A stretch of 64,000 nucleotides of DNA from G942493375 sp942493375 (lineage in GTDB: Bacteria; Armatimonadota; UBA5829). The stretch covers positions 5,518,001-5,582,000 of the forward strand of contig OW818698.1 of assembly GCA_942493375.1 (NCBI GenBank), written 5' to 3'. Every line of letters starts with the position of its first letter. The first letter of the stretch is position 1. The translations under genes and the position numbers were made by a program. The notes beneath the pieces were generated by a model. It saw only the letters and a list, made by a program, of their open reading frames with translations, was not told the origin of the DNA and ran no database searches. This document shows, one piece after another, positions 53,725-63,824 of the stretch.

Positions 53725-56700
53725 ATGCAAGAGATGGGTGAAGGTCCCAAACAGCAGACAGGGATTGTTGATTTAAATTCGGATGCAGCTAAGATTGCCT
53801 ACCTGATCCATGAGCTGGATACCTGGTTTACTGAAGGCGTCCTGGCTCAAGACGCTTACGATAAACTCCATCAGCGCTATATCCTCGAACAGGAAACGAT
53901 TCTACAACAGATTAAAGTAGTTAACCTGCTCAGCAACTCCCGTTCCCTTCGTACACTCTACAAAACAGACGATGCCCTCCACACGGTTAATGAGGCCATT
54001 GCACTCGATCCAAACAACCCGGATGCTATTTCCCTTATCGCTGGAATTTACGAAGACCTAAAGCAGTTCCGAAACGCACTTGCAGAATATGAGTCACTAG
54101 CCAAACGATATCCGGATGATGCGCTAATCACTAGTAGCGTTAGCCGTGTTCAGAAAATGCTGGACTTACAACATCAACAGGAGGAGCAGGCTGCAGAGTT
54201 GGCAAGTATTGCTGAATTGGCACACACCGGCAGCACTGATGACGCCATATCGCAATGTGAAACATTTACAAAAAACCACCCCGGTAATGCTGATGGCTAT
54301 TCACTACTGGCTTCGTTGTATGTTTCAACCAACCGTATTGATGATGCGATCAACCAGCTAAATCTTGCTTTGAAGCTAACCCCGAATGATTTGCAACTCA
54401 AGGAACAAATTACGGATCTGCTTCACCAAAAATCGCACTCCGATTATGAGGAAAAGCAGAGAATACAGCGCGAACAGACCGAGGAACTACACCGCAAGCA
54501 GATGGAGAGTGCCCAGGAGTTCCTGAGCCAGGCATCCATGTTATTCACACGCGGACAATATGCACAGGCTTATATTTCAATACGACAGTCACTCTCGATA
54601 GATCACAACAATCCGGTTGCATGGGGATTGTCCGGGCGTATTTGTTCGGCTCAACAAATGTGGAAAGAGGCTGAACTTGCATGGATTCAAGCTGTGAGGC
54701 TTGATCCCGACCAGGAGGAGTGTCAGGAAGAACTCAAGAAAGCAACTGCAACCCGTATATACCAGGAACGGCCCGCATGGAATAAGCTCTGGGACAAGGC
54801 GGCTCAGGCTGTAGGAGCGTTTATGGAGGAGCGCAATATTGAATGGGTCCACATACTTGGTGCGGCTATTCTGCTGGCTGGATTAATTGGTGTCAGTGCG
54901 TGGGTAGTGACTATTCAAAAGTTATGGGGTGTAGTTGGTAAGGTGTTTGTTGCGACTGCTCCTATTGCTCTGTCAGCTTTGTTCTTCTATTCCGGCAATA
55001 AACTGCGCGAGACTCTCCGGGCTACGGCGGTAACTCTGACGGTTATTGCGTCGGTATTACTGCCTCTGGATATGATTATATCCAGGCCCCTCTTCCCGAT
55101 ATTCTTCCACTGGGACTGGTACCACCATCTGCTTGCAGTCAGCATAATCTCTACACTGGTCTATACTGCAGTGCTGTCGGTTGCGCGGACACGGACACTT
55201 GCTACGTTCACTGCGATTGGTTTTCTGCTGACTAACTTCTTCTTCATACGCAGCTTTACAAGTATTACCCCGAGCAGTGAGGGCATATGGCTGGCTGTTA
55301 TTGGATTTTGCTATATGGTCACAGCGCGTTATGTGCGCGGCTGGGGACATGCCCCACTGGATACACCAATCGATGTGCTTGCGCATGTCGCTATGGCATG
55401 GGCACTCGGCGTAAATGTGTTTCCCGGTGCTACGCTGCAATCCGGAGGAGTTCAGTCTGTCAGCAATATTCTGGCAGTCAGTGTGGCGTATCTAGCTGCA
55501 GCTTATATTTCCAATGAAGTCCGCTATCTTCCGGTTTTTGCAATGGTGCTATTTGGATTTATTGTTCTTGCACTAAAAATGAGCGGCATCGGTATTGAAG
55601 GGTGGTATTTCTATGGACTGTCATTTAGTGTCATAGGATGCATTTTTCTGGGAATGGCGCCGGTCAGTCTGACTCAGGATAAAGAGACCTTTGCAGGATG
55701 GTATCAATGGTTGGGACTTGGAGTCACGTCGATTTCAATTGTAGCTGTGTTGGGCAAAGGCATAGTTGCTGTATCGCTGGCCCAAATGCTGCCAACAGGA
55801 CCTGAGCTGCTATCGAGTCTTATAACGTGTCTCATTGTTGGTATATTCTACTCCGCAAGCAGTGTCTGGCTGCAGAAACCGCGATTGGGGTATGCAGCAA
55901 CCACTGTATTCACATACTCAGTGATATTGATTTTGAGAATGCTGTCCAGACAGACTTTCGAATACACATTCTGGATAATGTTGTTTGCGCTGGTTATGGT
56001 ATCACTGGGATACTACATCAAACGTGTGCGAGATGAGTATGGTCGAGTACTCTTGAACAGCGGATACATACTCGCTGCTGGCGCAAGTATTGTCTGTATC
56101 GCTATGTGGCTGTATAAGATAGCAGAAGGCGGACCTGCATTGGCTGGTTATCGTGACGCTGCATGGCTGGTGATGTTACTGTCAACAAGCATGTATGGAA
56201 TAACTGCTCGTTTGTTTCAAAGATCCGTTTACATATATGCAGCGCTTGTATCTGCAACTGTGTGGTGGGCTGCGAGTTTCTCCTGGCTGGATTTGCACTA
56301 CCTCTATTCATTAATAGGAGCAGAGACCAATTATGGTCTATACTATCTGCCATTCGTAACTCTTCTTGTGTTGCTAGAGAGAAAATATAAAAGCCAGGAT
56401 TCCATTGAGTTGGCTAAGCCGTTTGAAGTAGTTTCGCTGCTTGTATCAATTACCATGTTGGTATTGCAGTGTTACTATTTCTCGAACTCACAAGTTTTTC
56501 TTCACAGTGCATGGATTAGTCTGCTTTTATACTCAGTGCTGTTTGCCTGGCAGTCGTGGGACAAGCGGGGTGTGGCTCTATTTGGTCTATCCGTGAACTC
56601 CGGAAGTGTTTATACCTATTTATCTATGTTTGCTCTTTGGGGTTCGGTGTATTGTGGACTCAATGATGAGGTGATTAATAGAGTTATCGCAGCAACTCTG

Positions 56701-59700
56701 TTCACTGCACTCTATATGACTACTGCCTGGACTCTTGCTGCAAAACGAGATTCTGAGTTTGCGAAGACTCCATGCATACTCGGACTTGTGTTATTGTCGA
56801 TAGATGTCCTACTTGCAGTCGGGGCATGGTTCTCTACTCTCGGTGAATATGACAGATTGATTGCATTCATTGTAACCGCTGTTGCTGCTGTTATATATGG
56901 TATCTACAGCATAGATACCCGCAACCGTTGGTCGCAATGGGCAACAATGTTAACGCTTTCCACTGCATATGGGCTGGCAGGTGCCCAGTGGGTGATCCCT
57001 CACTTCTCAGCCGAGACTGCCAATTACGGCATCTGGTTCTGGCCACTGGCTGCATTGCTGGCTTGGTGCGGTCATGTTCTTCACAAGCACCAGGAAACAG
57101 AGTCTGCGTGGATAATGCTCTATACTTCGGCAGCGCTGGCTGCAATTTCTCTACTTATACAACCATTTTATAGTGTGCAGACTGAGTTCATTGCATTGTT
57201 TGCATATGGAGGATTGTTTACCTGGGCAGCAGTGGCAACGAGATCATGGGTCTCCGGTGAATGGGCTGATTATCTGAGCATGAATTTTACATGTATAACC
57301 TCTGTTTTGCTGACAATTGGCTGGCTGGTCATGTTTGAGTTCATTGGGAAAATCTATGCTCAATATGCTCTATGTCGAAGCATTGCAGCATTGACCGGGG
57401 TTATGTGGTGTGCAGTGGCATTTCGGATGTCTCAGTTAGCAGAGAAACGTGAATGGCATTGGTGGGCACGACCACTCCTTTGGTCGGCAATCTTCTTCGG
57501 GTTGTTGTGGAACATTTGGCCGATAGTCTGGCAGCAATCTATATTGCATTTTTCAACTATGACATCAGTGTCGACTATTGTACTCTTCACATGGATTGCA
57601 GTTACACGCGGAAAAGATGAGATTGTTTGGTATGGCTCTTTTGTTGCCGTCATTGGATACGTAATCCTCTTTTATAACCAGGGGGAAATGCAGGATGCGA
57701 TTCAACCATTATTCCAGCTGGTAGTGACTCCAGCTGTATTAGCTGTCTGTATGGGATATATCAGCAAACACTTTCGATCAGTGGAAGCTTCTCACGCAGC
57801 AACTATAGCAGCTGGATGGGGCTACTTAGTGTTTGTGCTAGCGTGGGCGAATGCTGTGGGAGCAGATTTAATATGGTGGTGTCCGGCATTTGCCATATAT
57901 GCTTTAGCCATTCTTTACGTTTCAAATATTGTAAAGAATAAGGGATATGCCAATCTGGCAATTGCTCCATTGTGCGGGAGCAATGTGTTTTTATTCCTGG
58001 CAGCTTGTTGTATCATATTTCCCTCTTCAGTTGGAGCTAGTTGTCATAGGCTTATCGGTATTACAACACTAGCTATTTGCACAGTTACATATATCCTGAT
58101 GACTTACTGGCGCAGGTGTGAGTGGTATTTGTATCCTGGATGCATTGTCGCTGCTTTTGCATGGGCTATAGTTGACTGGGAGCATTTACTGAAGCTTGCG
58201 AACCCGAACTATGGATTGATTTTAATTCCCTTAGTGCTGTTGTTCGGTGGTATTTCCTACGTTATCCGCAACAGAATTAAAGGCAAATATGCTATACCTC
58301 TTTGGCGGTCGGGATTGGTGCTGTCAATTATATGTGCTCTTATCCAGTTGTATGTAGATTGGTCCCATATACCTGTCACTTTTTGTATTACGATGTTTAT
58401 TCTGACTGCACTGTATACTGTAGGTTCATTCCTGGACCGTGATGAACCGAAGCGTGTGGAATTCTTGACTTATCTGGCGTGTTTATCATTGCTGATAGGT
58501 GTTGCCTGTATTCCGATTCCGAATAATCGTATACTATTCACTCATCCGACGATGTCAGCAATCTATGCGCTTATCGGCCTTGGATGGGCAGGGAAATCGC
58601 ATTTCTTTAAAGGTAGATCATGGTTTTGCTGGACACAACCTCTCTTTATATCTGCCGTTTGTGCGGAGGTTATAGCGGTAATTATTGCCGTTATACATCC
58701 GGTGGGTGCAGCTCTAGTTTGGGATGTGTCAGCAGTGATGACTGCATCCGCAGTGCTGGCGTTGATTGCATACTCGACCAATAATAAATCGTTAATCCAT
58801 TTGTCCGGTAGTATGGCACTGTTAGGGAGTATAGGACTATGGTTGCAGCCGCAATCCCACTCTGGTATTTACAAGTGGATCATATATTTGCCGACCGCTG
58901 TTCTTGCCGTAAGCGCAGTCATCACAGCCCGGATAAATAAGTCACTAGAGTATGGCTGCTGGTCGGTAGTGTTGTTGTGGGTAGGGTTTTGCGGTTTTGC
59001 AATATCATCAAGTTCCCCACCGCTGCATCCTATACCCGTTTACGCCATTCTATTTGCCATAACAATGTTTACCTGCTCGGTGTTGTATCAACGAATAGCC
59101 AGGGACCTTGAGATTGAATTGTTTCACCTTCTGGCTGCACTCTCCGGACTGGTGGCATATTGGTATATTGCGGTGCTTATCCACACAGCTGTTCCATCAT
59201 TCTATAATCCTGAAGAACACTCTGCCATTGTGATCTTGCCTTACGCAATATTTATGGCCTGGGTTTGCGGAAGGTTGAGAGATAAAGCTGGAGCTCCATT
59301 ATACTCCACATATGGTGCAGTCGCACTTTGTCTGGGATTGTCTGGCACTGTGGCAAATATCTATTCTAGTGACAGTCAAGTTGTGAGGACGGTGATATCG
59401 GCATTGTATACAATCAGTTTTACCTGGGCTGCCGGCAGGTTTGCATCCAGATTCCTTGTGTATATCACAAACGCCAGCGCGTTATTAACATGGTACCTGC
59501 TCTACCATGCCCTTGGATTGCCTGATCCGGGTGACAACCTGCCGATATTTGGAGCCTGGTTTGCAGCTCTCGGAGTCTTGATGGTTTCAGTTGGAGTTGT
59601 ATTTGGAAGAATTAAGGCAACTTCGGACCTGGCAGCGGTTGAATATTCAATAGGAACTACCCTGAGTTCGTTGTCTGCCTTTATAGCACTACTTAACACT

Positions 59701-60324
59701 CAGTCACACCAGGAGTTAGGCCGATGGACGGTTTTAGCGCTGCTTCTGAGTACCGTTACCCACAGCGTTATGGCATTGATTTACCGTAAAGTGGCGTATG
59801 TCCATGCAGGATTCATTGGGATACTATCAAGTTTATATCTGTTCTTTTATGGTCAGTTAGAACTAAGAGTAATCGATATATACGCTCTGCCGATCGGTAT
59901 CTATCTCCTGGCACTGCCTGCCATATGCAGTTATGTTGGATACAAGATACGCCCTAATCCTTGCTATACAGCAGGCCTTATTATTATGCTGGGTTCCGGG
60001 CTCATTACCATGATGAGCACAGGATGGGGGAGTTGGAACAGCTACCTGATGCTTATAGAGAGTGTAATCGCGTTTCTATATGGATTGACCAGGCATGTAA
60101 AAGCATTCTTTTTCTTTGGTGCAGTTTTCAGCACTATGTGGGCGTCAGTGCTGATACGGGACTCCGTAATCAGGGAGTTGCACGGAGGTACACTGGTTGC
60201 CGGGGTGCTGGGGATCATTGTAGGTGGCGGACTAATCTTATTCGCTTCACGCTCGGAACAAAAGAGGGCTGAATTGCTGGATTCCATGAGGCAGGCAGTT
60301 CAATCTTTCAGAGAGTGGGAATAA
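53725..60324 (+). CDS. Giant polytopic membrane protein with N-terminal TPR repeats
   Basis: The protein has about 2199 residues. The start at 53725 has GGAG six bases upstream; GTG 53713, ATG 53719 and ATG 53734 are alternatives. Residues about 60-345 are TPR repeats (DALHTVNEAIALDPNNPDAI, DDAINQLNLALKLTPNDLQL and AELAWIQAVRLDPDQEEC by type) with a charged Glu/Gln-rich coiled stretch near residue 245. From residue about 373 (WVHILGAAILLAGLIGVSAW) to the end almost every 25-35 residues hold a hydrophobic helix, roughly 55-60 segments in total by eye. Trp and aromatic residues are frequent at the boundaries. It recalls the DUF2157/DUF2339-type multi-pass proteins but is far larger. The TPR part should face the cytoplasm. 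The function is unknown. A TPR histidine kinase follows 95 bp downstream. Confidence 0.72.
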   Translation: MQEMGEGPKQQTGIVDLNSDAAKIAYLIHELDTWFTEGVLAQDAYDKLHQRYILEQETILQQIKVVNLLSNSRSLRTLYKTDDALHTVNEAIALDPNNPDAISLIAGIYEDLKQFRNALAEYESLAKRYPDDALITSSVSRVQKMLDLQHQQEEQAAELASIAELAHTGSTDDAISQCETFTKNHPGNADGYSLLASLYVSTNRIDDAINQLNLALKLTPNDLQLKEQITDLLHQKSHSDYEEKQRIQREQTEELHRKQMESAQEFLSQASMLFTRGQYAQAYISIRQSLSIDHNNPVAWGLSGRICSAQQMWKEAELAWIQAVRLDPDQEECQEELKKATATRIYQERPAWNKLWDKAAQAVGAFMEERNIEWVHILGAAILLAGLIGVSAWVVTIQKLWGVVGKVFVATAPIALSALFFYSGNKLRETLRATAVTLTVIASVLLPLDMIISRPLFPIFFHWDWYHHLLAVSIISTLVYTAVLSVARTRTLATFTAIGFLLTNFFFIRSFTSITPSSEGIWLAVIGFCYMVTARYVRGWGHAPLDTPIDVLAHVAMAWALGVNVFPGATLQSGGVQSVSNILAVSVAYLAAAYISNEVRYLPVFAMVLFGFIVLALKMSGIGIEGWYFYGLSFSVIGCIFLGMAPVSLTQDKETFAGWYQWLGLGVTSISIVAVLGKGIVAVSLAQMLPTGPELLSSLITCLIVGIFYSASSVWLQKPRLGYAATTVFTYSVILILRMLSRQTFEYTFWIMLFALVMVSLGYYIKRVRDEYGRVLLNSGYILAAGASIVCIAMWLYKIAEGGPALAGYRDAAWLVMLLSTSMYGITARLFQRSVYIYAALVSATVWWAASFSWLDLHYLYSLIGAETNYGLYYLPFVTLLVLLERKYKSQDSIELAKPFEVVSLLVSITMLVLQCYYFSNSQVFLHSAWISLLLYSVLFAWQSWDKRGVALFGLSVNSGSVYTYLSMFALWGSVYCGLNDEVINRVIAATLFTALYMTTAWTLAAKRDSEFAKTPCILGLVLLSIDVLLAVGAWFSTLGEYDRLIAFIVTAVAAVIYGIYSIDTRNRWSQWATMLTLSTAYGLAGAQWVIPHFSAETANYGIWFWPLAALLAWCGHVLHKHQETESAWIMLYTSAALAAISLLIQPFYSVQTEFIALFAYGGLFTWAAVATRSWVSGEWADYLSMNFTCITSVLLTIGWLVMFEFIGKIYAQYALCRSIAALTGVMWCAVAFRMSQLAEKREWHWWARPLLWSAIFFGLLWNIWPIVWQQSILHFSTMTSVSTIVLFTWIAVTRGKDEIVWYGSFVAVIGYVILFYNQGEMQDAIQPLFQLVVTPAVLAVCMGYISKHFRSVEASHAATIAAGWGYLVFVLAWANAVGADLIWWCPAFAIYALAILYVSNIVKNKGYANLAIAPLCGSNVFLFLAACCIIFPSSVGASCHRLIGITTLAICTVTYILMTYWRRCEWYLYPGCIVAAFAWAIVDWEHLLKLANPNYGLILIPLVLLFGGISYVIRNRIKGKYAIPLWRSGLVLSIICALIQLYVDWSHIPVTFCITMFILTALYTVGSFLDRDEPKRVEFLTYLACLSLLIGVACIPIPNNRILFTHPTMSAIYALIGLGWAGKSHFFKGRSWFCWTQPLFISAVCAEVIAVIIAVIHPVGAALVWDVSAVMTASAVLALIAYSTNNKSLIHLSGSMALLGSIGLWLQPQSHSGIYKWIIYLPTAVLAVSAVITARINKSLEYGCWSVVLLWVGFCGFAISSSSPPLHPIPVYAILFAITMFTCSVLYQRIARDLEIELFHLLAALSGLVAYWYIAVLIHTAVPSFYNPEEHSAIVILPYAIFMAWVCGRLRDKAGAPLYSTYGAVALCLGLSGTVANIYSSDSQVVRTVISALYTISFTWAAGRFASRFLVYITNASALLTWYLLYHALGLPDPGDNLPIFGAWFAALGVLMVSVGVVFGRIKATSDLAAVEYSIGTTLSSLSAFIALLNTQSHQELGRWTVLALLLSTVTHSVMALIYRKVAYVHAGFIGILSSLYLFFYGQLELRVIDIYALPIGIYLLALPAICSYVGYKIRPNPCYTAGLIIMLGSGLITMMSTGWGSWNSYLMLIESVIAFLYGLTRHVKAFFFFGAVFSTMWASVLIRDSVIRELHGGTLVAGVLGIIVGGGLILFASRSEQKRAELLDSMRQAVQSFREWE

Positions 60325-60419
60325 TGCGCAATATTATATTATAGAAATGTGTATTGATTTGTGCACAAACAGTTGTTAGGTAAGAGATCCTGTTGGACTT
60401 AACAACACCGCGGAAAGGT

Positions 60420-62504
60420 ATGATGGTACATATGCTTAATACATCCGTGAGTCCCGCTGCAGCGGTCATAATGAACTCGGTCGTCAAACTACTCTACAAA
60501 AGAGAATCTGAAAAAGCTGTCCGGATGTTGATCCGCATGCCAGAAAAAGTCTTACACAAAGAACCACATATTGTCCATGAAGCCCTGGCTGATGCACTTT
60601 TTAGAGCGCGTTCTGATGATCCTGTAGAAAAGTGCGTCATTCATTTTGGTGAAGGACTGTGCAGATATCGTGCTGGGAATGTGCACAAAGCAGTCGCAGC
60701 CTATGAAGGTGTAGTCGAACTTTGCGATTTGCTGCCCCCAACAATCGATGCCTGGGCACTGAAGAGCAGTGCTATGTGTTCTTCAGCCTTTGCACTATAC
60801 AGGACAAGTAATCTTGGTCAGGCGATTCAGCTTGCACGTTCTGCTGCAAATCTAGCCAGACAGCATGGAGCTTTGTGGCTTGAAGGCTCTGCCAGACTGG
60901 CACTTGGAAATGCATTGCGATATCAGCCTGGAGAAAGGGCCAGAGCTCGTGCATCTTTAGAAGAAGCTTACAGGCTCTATAGTGCTGCTCAGCCACCTGA
61001 TAACCTGGCATTAGCGGTCATACGCAGGCAGGAAGCCAGACTGGCGATGGATGCTGGACAGGCTTCGCAGGCCCTCAGCCTTATTAGAGAAGCCACTGTG
61101 GGTTTTCGACGTGCGAATGAGCACCGCGCTCTCGCCCACGCCAAAATAGATCAGGGCTGGGCGCATCTATATTTGCGGTCTCTTGCTGTTGCAACTGAAT
61201 GTGCAGTGGAAGCACATCAGCAGCTTGAAGAGATAGGGGATCGCAGCGGACTGAACAGGGTTTGGAGGCTACTCGGTTGGGTGAAAATCGAGCAAGGTAA
61301 ATTCGATGAAGCTGTCATTGAGTTTCATAAGGTCGTTAAATATGGCGTAGACATGATGGATGAGGACAGACAGTCCTATGGTCAGATTGGCCTGGCGTGG
61401 GCACACTTTCATGCGGGACGACTCAAAGATACACAAAAGGCGCTGGACGCTGCTGAAACCCTGATGCGAACAAAGTGGTATTCTCTAGAAGGACTTTATT
61501 GGCAGGCCCTGGATGCTGCAATGAAAATCAGGCGTAAGGTTAAGGATGATCTGCCAAACCGAATTCGGCGATTGCGTTCAGTGTTGACGCGATTCGGAGC
61601 TCCTCCATTAACTGCTGTATGTATGGCGCTTATAGGATATGAGCTGGTCCAGCAGAACCGGCTTCGTGAAGCAGCCCCAATTATCAAAGAGACCCTGAGT
61701 GCTTCCTCTCAACTGGACGCCGCTGTCTGGACAGAACGGTTTATGAGTACTGCCAGTTCTGTAGATATTCGTGAATGGATTGCTTCGCTTGTAACCGAGA
61801 TGAGCGAACATGAGAATCTGGCAGTACAGTATGAAACAATGAGAATTTGTTCAATTGCCGGGCTGCACGACGTCAAGAATCTGGCTACAAGTGCATATTC
61901 CGAATTGGAAGTGCTGTCATATGAAATGGAAAACCTGCCAGCTCCTGTGTTATCGGCCAGAGATATGGCGTTCAGGGCCGGTAGGTTGGCAGCCGAGGTA
62001 GAATCCCAAATTATCAATTGCAACACACAGATGCTGGTAAGTACCAGGCCGTTGGATATTACTGCATTCCTGGAGGGACAACAGGAGACTATAAACAGAT
62101 CATCGCATCTGGGTATGTGCCTGGTCGATGTGGAAGAAGATCTGCCTGCAGTGCTTGCAGATGAGCGATACCTGACAAGGGTTTTTGGCAATTTCAAAAG
62201 CAATGCCGAAAAGTACGCACCTGGATGCGATATCACACTTATAGCTCGGATGGGTACAAGTAAGAAGCGTGAGATAGTTGTGCAATTTGCAGATAATGGG
62301 CAGGGAATGGATCCGGAAGACGCAGAAATTGCTTTCAATGCCTTCAAGAACCCTGAAGATTACAGGCAAAGGCGAACCAACCACGGCAGCGGTTTTGGAC
62401 TGCACTACTGCAAGCTGGTAGTCGAGGCGCATGGTGGAAGAATCTGGGTAGATCCTGGACTCGGCCAGGGAGCAATCTTTTATTTTACGTTACCAGCACA
62501 GTAA
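60420..62504 (+). CDS. Soluble TPR-repeat sensor histidine kinase
   Basis: The protein has about 694 residues from the ATG at 60420; TTG 60393 or ATG 60423 or 60432 are possible starts. No membrane helix is present. Residues about 60-430 are TPR-like helical repeats (VHKAVAAYEGVVEL, EQGKFDEAVIEFHKVVKY, AGRLKDTQKALDAAETL). A helical dimerisation region carries the putative phospho-acceptor in AGLHDVKNLATSA (H483). The GHKL ATPase domain shows the N box (NFKSNAEKYAP, near 594), G1 (FADNGQGMD, near 625) and G2 (HGSGFGLHYCKLVVEAHGG, near 656). Such kinases read protein-protein or ligand signals via the TPR part. No response regulator is encoded nearby. The location directly after the TPR membrane giant suggests a joint signalling pathway. 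Confidence 0.82.
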   Translation: MMVHMLNTSVSPAAAVIMNSVVKLLYKRESEKAVRMLIRMPEKVLHKEPHIVHEALADALFRARSDDPVEKCVIHFGEGLCRYRAGNVHKAVAAYEGVVELCDLLPPTIDAWALKSSAMCSSAFALYRTSNLGQAIQLARSAANLARQHGALWLEGSARLALGNALRYQPGERARARASLEEAYRLYSAAQPPDNLALAVIRRQEARLAMDAGQASQALSLIREATVGFRRANEHRALAHAKIDQGWAHLYLRSLAVATECAVEAHQQLEEIGDRSGLNRVWRLLGWVKIEQGKFDEAVIEFHKVVKYGVDMMDEDRQSYGQIGLAWAHFHAGRLKDTQKALDAAETLMRTKWYSLEGLYWQALDAAMKIRRKVKDDLPNRIRRLRSVLTRFGAPPLTAVCMALIGYELVQQNRLREAAPIIKETLSASSQLDAAVWTERFMSTASSVDIREWIASLVTEMSEHENLAVQYETMRICSIAGLHDVKNLATSAYSELEVLSYEMENLPAPVLSARDMAFRAGRLAAEVESQIINCNTQMLVSTRPLDITAFLEGQQETINRSSHLGMCLVDVEEDLPAVLADERYLTRVFGNFKSNAEKYAPGCDITLIARMGTSKKREIVVQFADNGQGMDPEDAEIAFNAFKNPEDYRQRRTNHGSGFGLHYCKLVVEAHGGRIWVDPGLGQGAIFYFTLPAQ

Positions 62505-62534
62505 CCATGCAGGACGGTTGGATTCTTTGATTCT

Positions 62535-63590
62535 CTAGGACGGCATGTGATTGGATGACAACCCACCGACTGCCCTGCTTATCGCCAGGATGTTCTCCAG
62601 TGGGGTATCCGGTTGAACAGTGTGGCTTGCTGCCATAATATAACCACCCCCATTGGACATCCCATCAATCAAACTCCGAGTCTGTCTGTAGACTTCTTCA
62701 GCAGTTGCGTTGATCAACAATTCCTGTGTGTCCAGTCCGCCCATGAATGCCAGTCTGTTGCCATATTCAGATTTGAGCTCCAGAGGGTCCATCCCTGGGC
62801 AGAGAGGTTGAATGGGATTGAGCACATCGACTCCTATTTCAATCAGATCGCCAATTATCGGACGAATAGCCCCGCATGAGTGATAAGCTACCAGCACACC
62901 GGGACGTGCTTCCTTTACAGCTGATATGATGGATGCCAAACGAGGTTTGAGCAACTCACGCCAGAGGGGTGGGGATATCATCATTGCTTCCTGTCCACCA
63001 ACATCATCTCCGAGCCATATCCAGTCCACTGGATACTTGAGAGCTTGCAGGCACAGCTGTTTGGTGAACTCAGCAGCATGGTCAAAGAAAACTTCTACAG
63101 CTTCTTTATCAACCAGCATATCAACAAGCAGCATTTCCATTGACCTGATATGGTAGCAGGGCTCGAAAATAGAACCTGATACATCAACACCAATGAAGTA
63201 TTCATCAGAATACTCGTTGCATAGTTGAGAGAGCTGCGAATAACGCTCATCATTGTGAGGGTCAGGGAACCTGTAGTCTATCAGTGAAGACGCATCCGCA
63301 TTTGCCAGGGGATTGCGGCAGACCTGGTTGTACCAGCCTTCTCTTGTCCAGCTTACTCCCCAATCATCTATATACACTTCGCCTGGTGTCAGATTTCTAA
63401 ACATCTCGCGGTTGATGCTTATGTGTACGGACTTAATGTCATTACCCAGCATTGAGTCAGCAGTGTCTTGATCCCAACCATAGCGTTCTTGAAACATATC
63501 ATAAACCGCAGGATGATACCACATCCACATCGGAATGCGATCTACCTCTTTACGCTCCAGTGCATTGTATACTCGCTGTTTTGGGATCAT
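62535..63590 (-). CDS. Uroporphyrinogen-decarboxylase-like (URO-D-type) protein, second copy
   Basis: This 351-residue cytoplasmic protein has GAGGC before its ATG. It opens with PKQRVYNALERKEVDRIPMW, the URO-D superfamily start. It has WIWLGDDVGGQEAMMISP, then VAYHSCGAIRPIIGDLIEIG (His and Cys as in the metal-binding MtaA-type subgroup), NPIQPLCPGMDP and FMGGLDTQELL, and ends with ASHTVQPDTPLENILA. The HSCG motif makes it closer to the methylcobamide methyltransferase-like branch than the copy at 40248. Its substrate is not known; similar proteins occur often near secreted glycosidases. It converges with the kinase gene with only 30 bp between their ends. Confidence 0.85.
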   Translation of the reverse strand: MIPKQRVYNALERKEVDRIPMWMWYHPAVYDMFQERYGWDQDTADSMLGNDIKSVHISINREMFRNLTPGEVYIDDWGVSWTREGWYNQVCRNPLANADASSLIDYRFPDPHNDERYSQLSQLCNEYSDEYFIGVDVSGSIFEPCYHIRSMEMLLVDMLVDKEAVEVFFDHAAEFTKQLCLQALKYPVDWIWLGDDVGGQEAMMISPPLWRELLKPRLASIISAVKEARPGVLVAYHSCGAIRPIIGDLIEIGVDVLNPIQPLCPGMDPLELKSEYGNRLAFMGGLDTQELLINATAEEVYRQTRSLIDGMSNGGGYIMAASHTVQPDTPLENILAISRAVGGLSSNHMPS

Positions 63591-63706
63591 AAATATTGCC
63601 TCTATATGTGGGTGTGTGATTGTTTACATGATACATGTAAAGTCAAACCCATTGTCAAACACAACACATTATTTTATGAGGCTATTGTCATCCTAAAGAG
63701 AGTGTT

Positions 63707-63767
63707 GTCATCCTGAATGCAATGAAGGATCTGCTTTCTTGAGATCCTTCATTGCATTCAGGATGAC
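63707..63767. repeat. Repeat family A, copy 7
   Basis: A 61-bp palindrome (GTCATCCTGAATGCAATGAA, GGATCTGC..., right arm CATTGCATTCAGGATGAC). It lies between divergent genes. A partial GTCATCCTAAAGAG copy of the left end lies about 20 bp before it (63687-63700). Confidence 0.8.
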
Positions 63768-63788
63768 ACTGTAATGTGTATTTGATTG

Positions 63789-63794
63789 TATAAT
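63789..63794 (+). promoter_or_regulatory. Possible -10 box before the last gene
   Basis: A perfect TATAAT hexamer lies 30 bp upstream of the start codon at 63825. No good -35 box is found at 16-18 bases upstream, so this is only a partial match. Confidence 0.4.
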
Positions 63795-63824
63795 GGTGCC
63801 TGTGAACTTATAATCGGAGGCATT

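Noticed and set aside
61709..62347. 212-codon minus-strand frame inside the histidine kinase gene
   Set aside because: Lies opposite the conserved kinase domain with intact H, N, G1 and G2 motifs; therefore a shadow.
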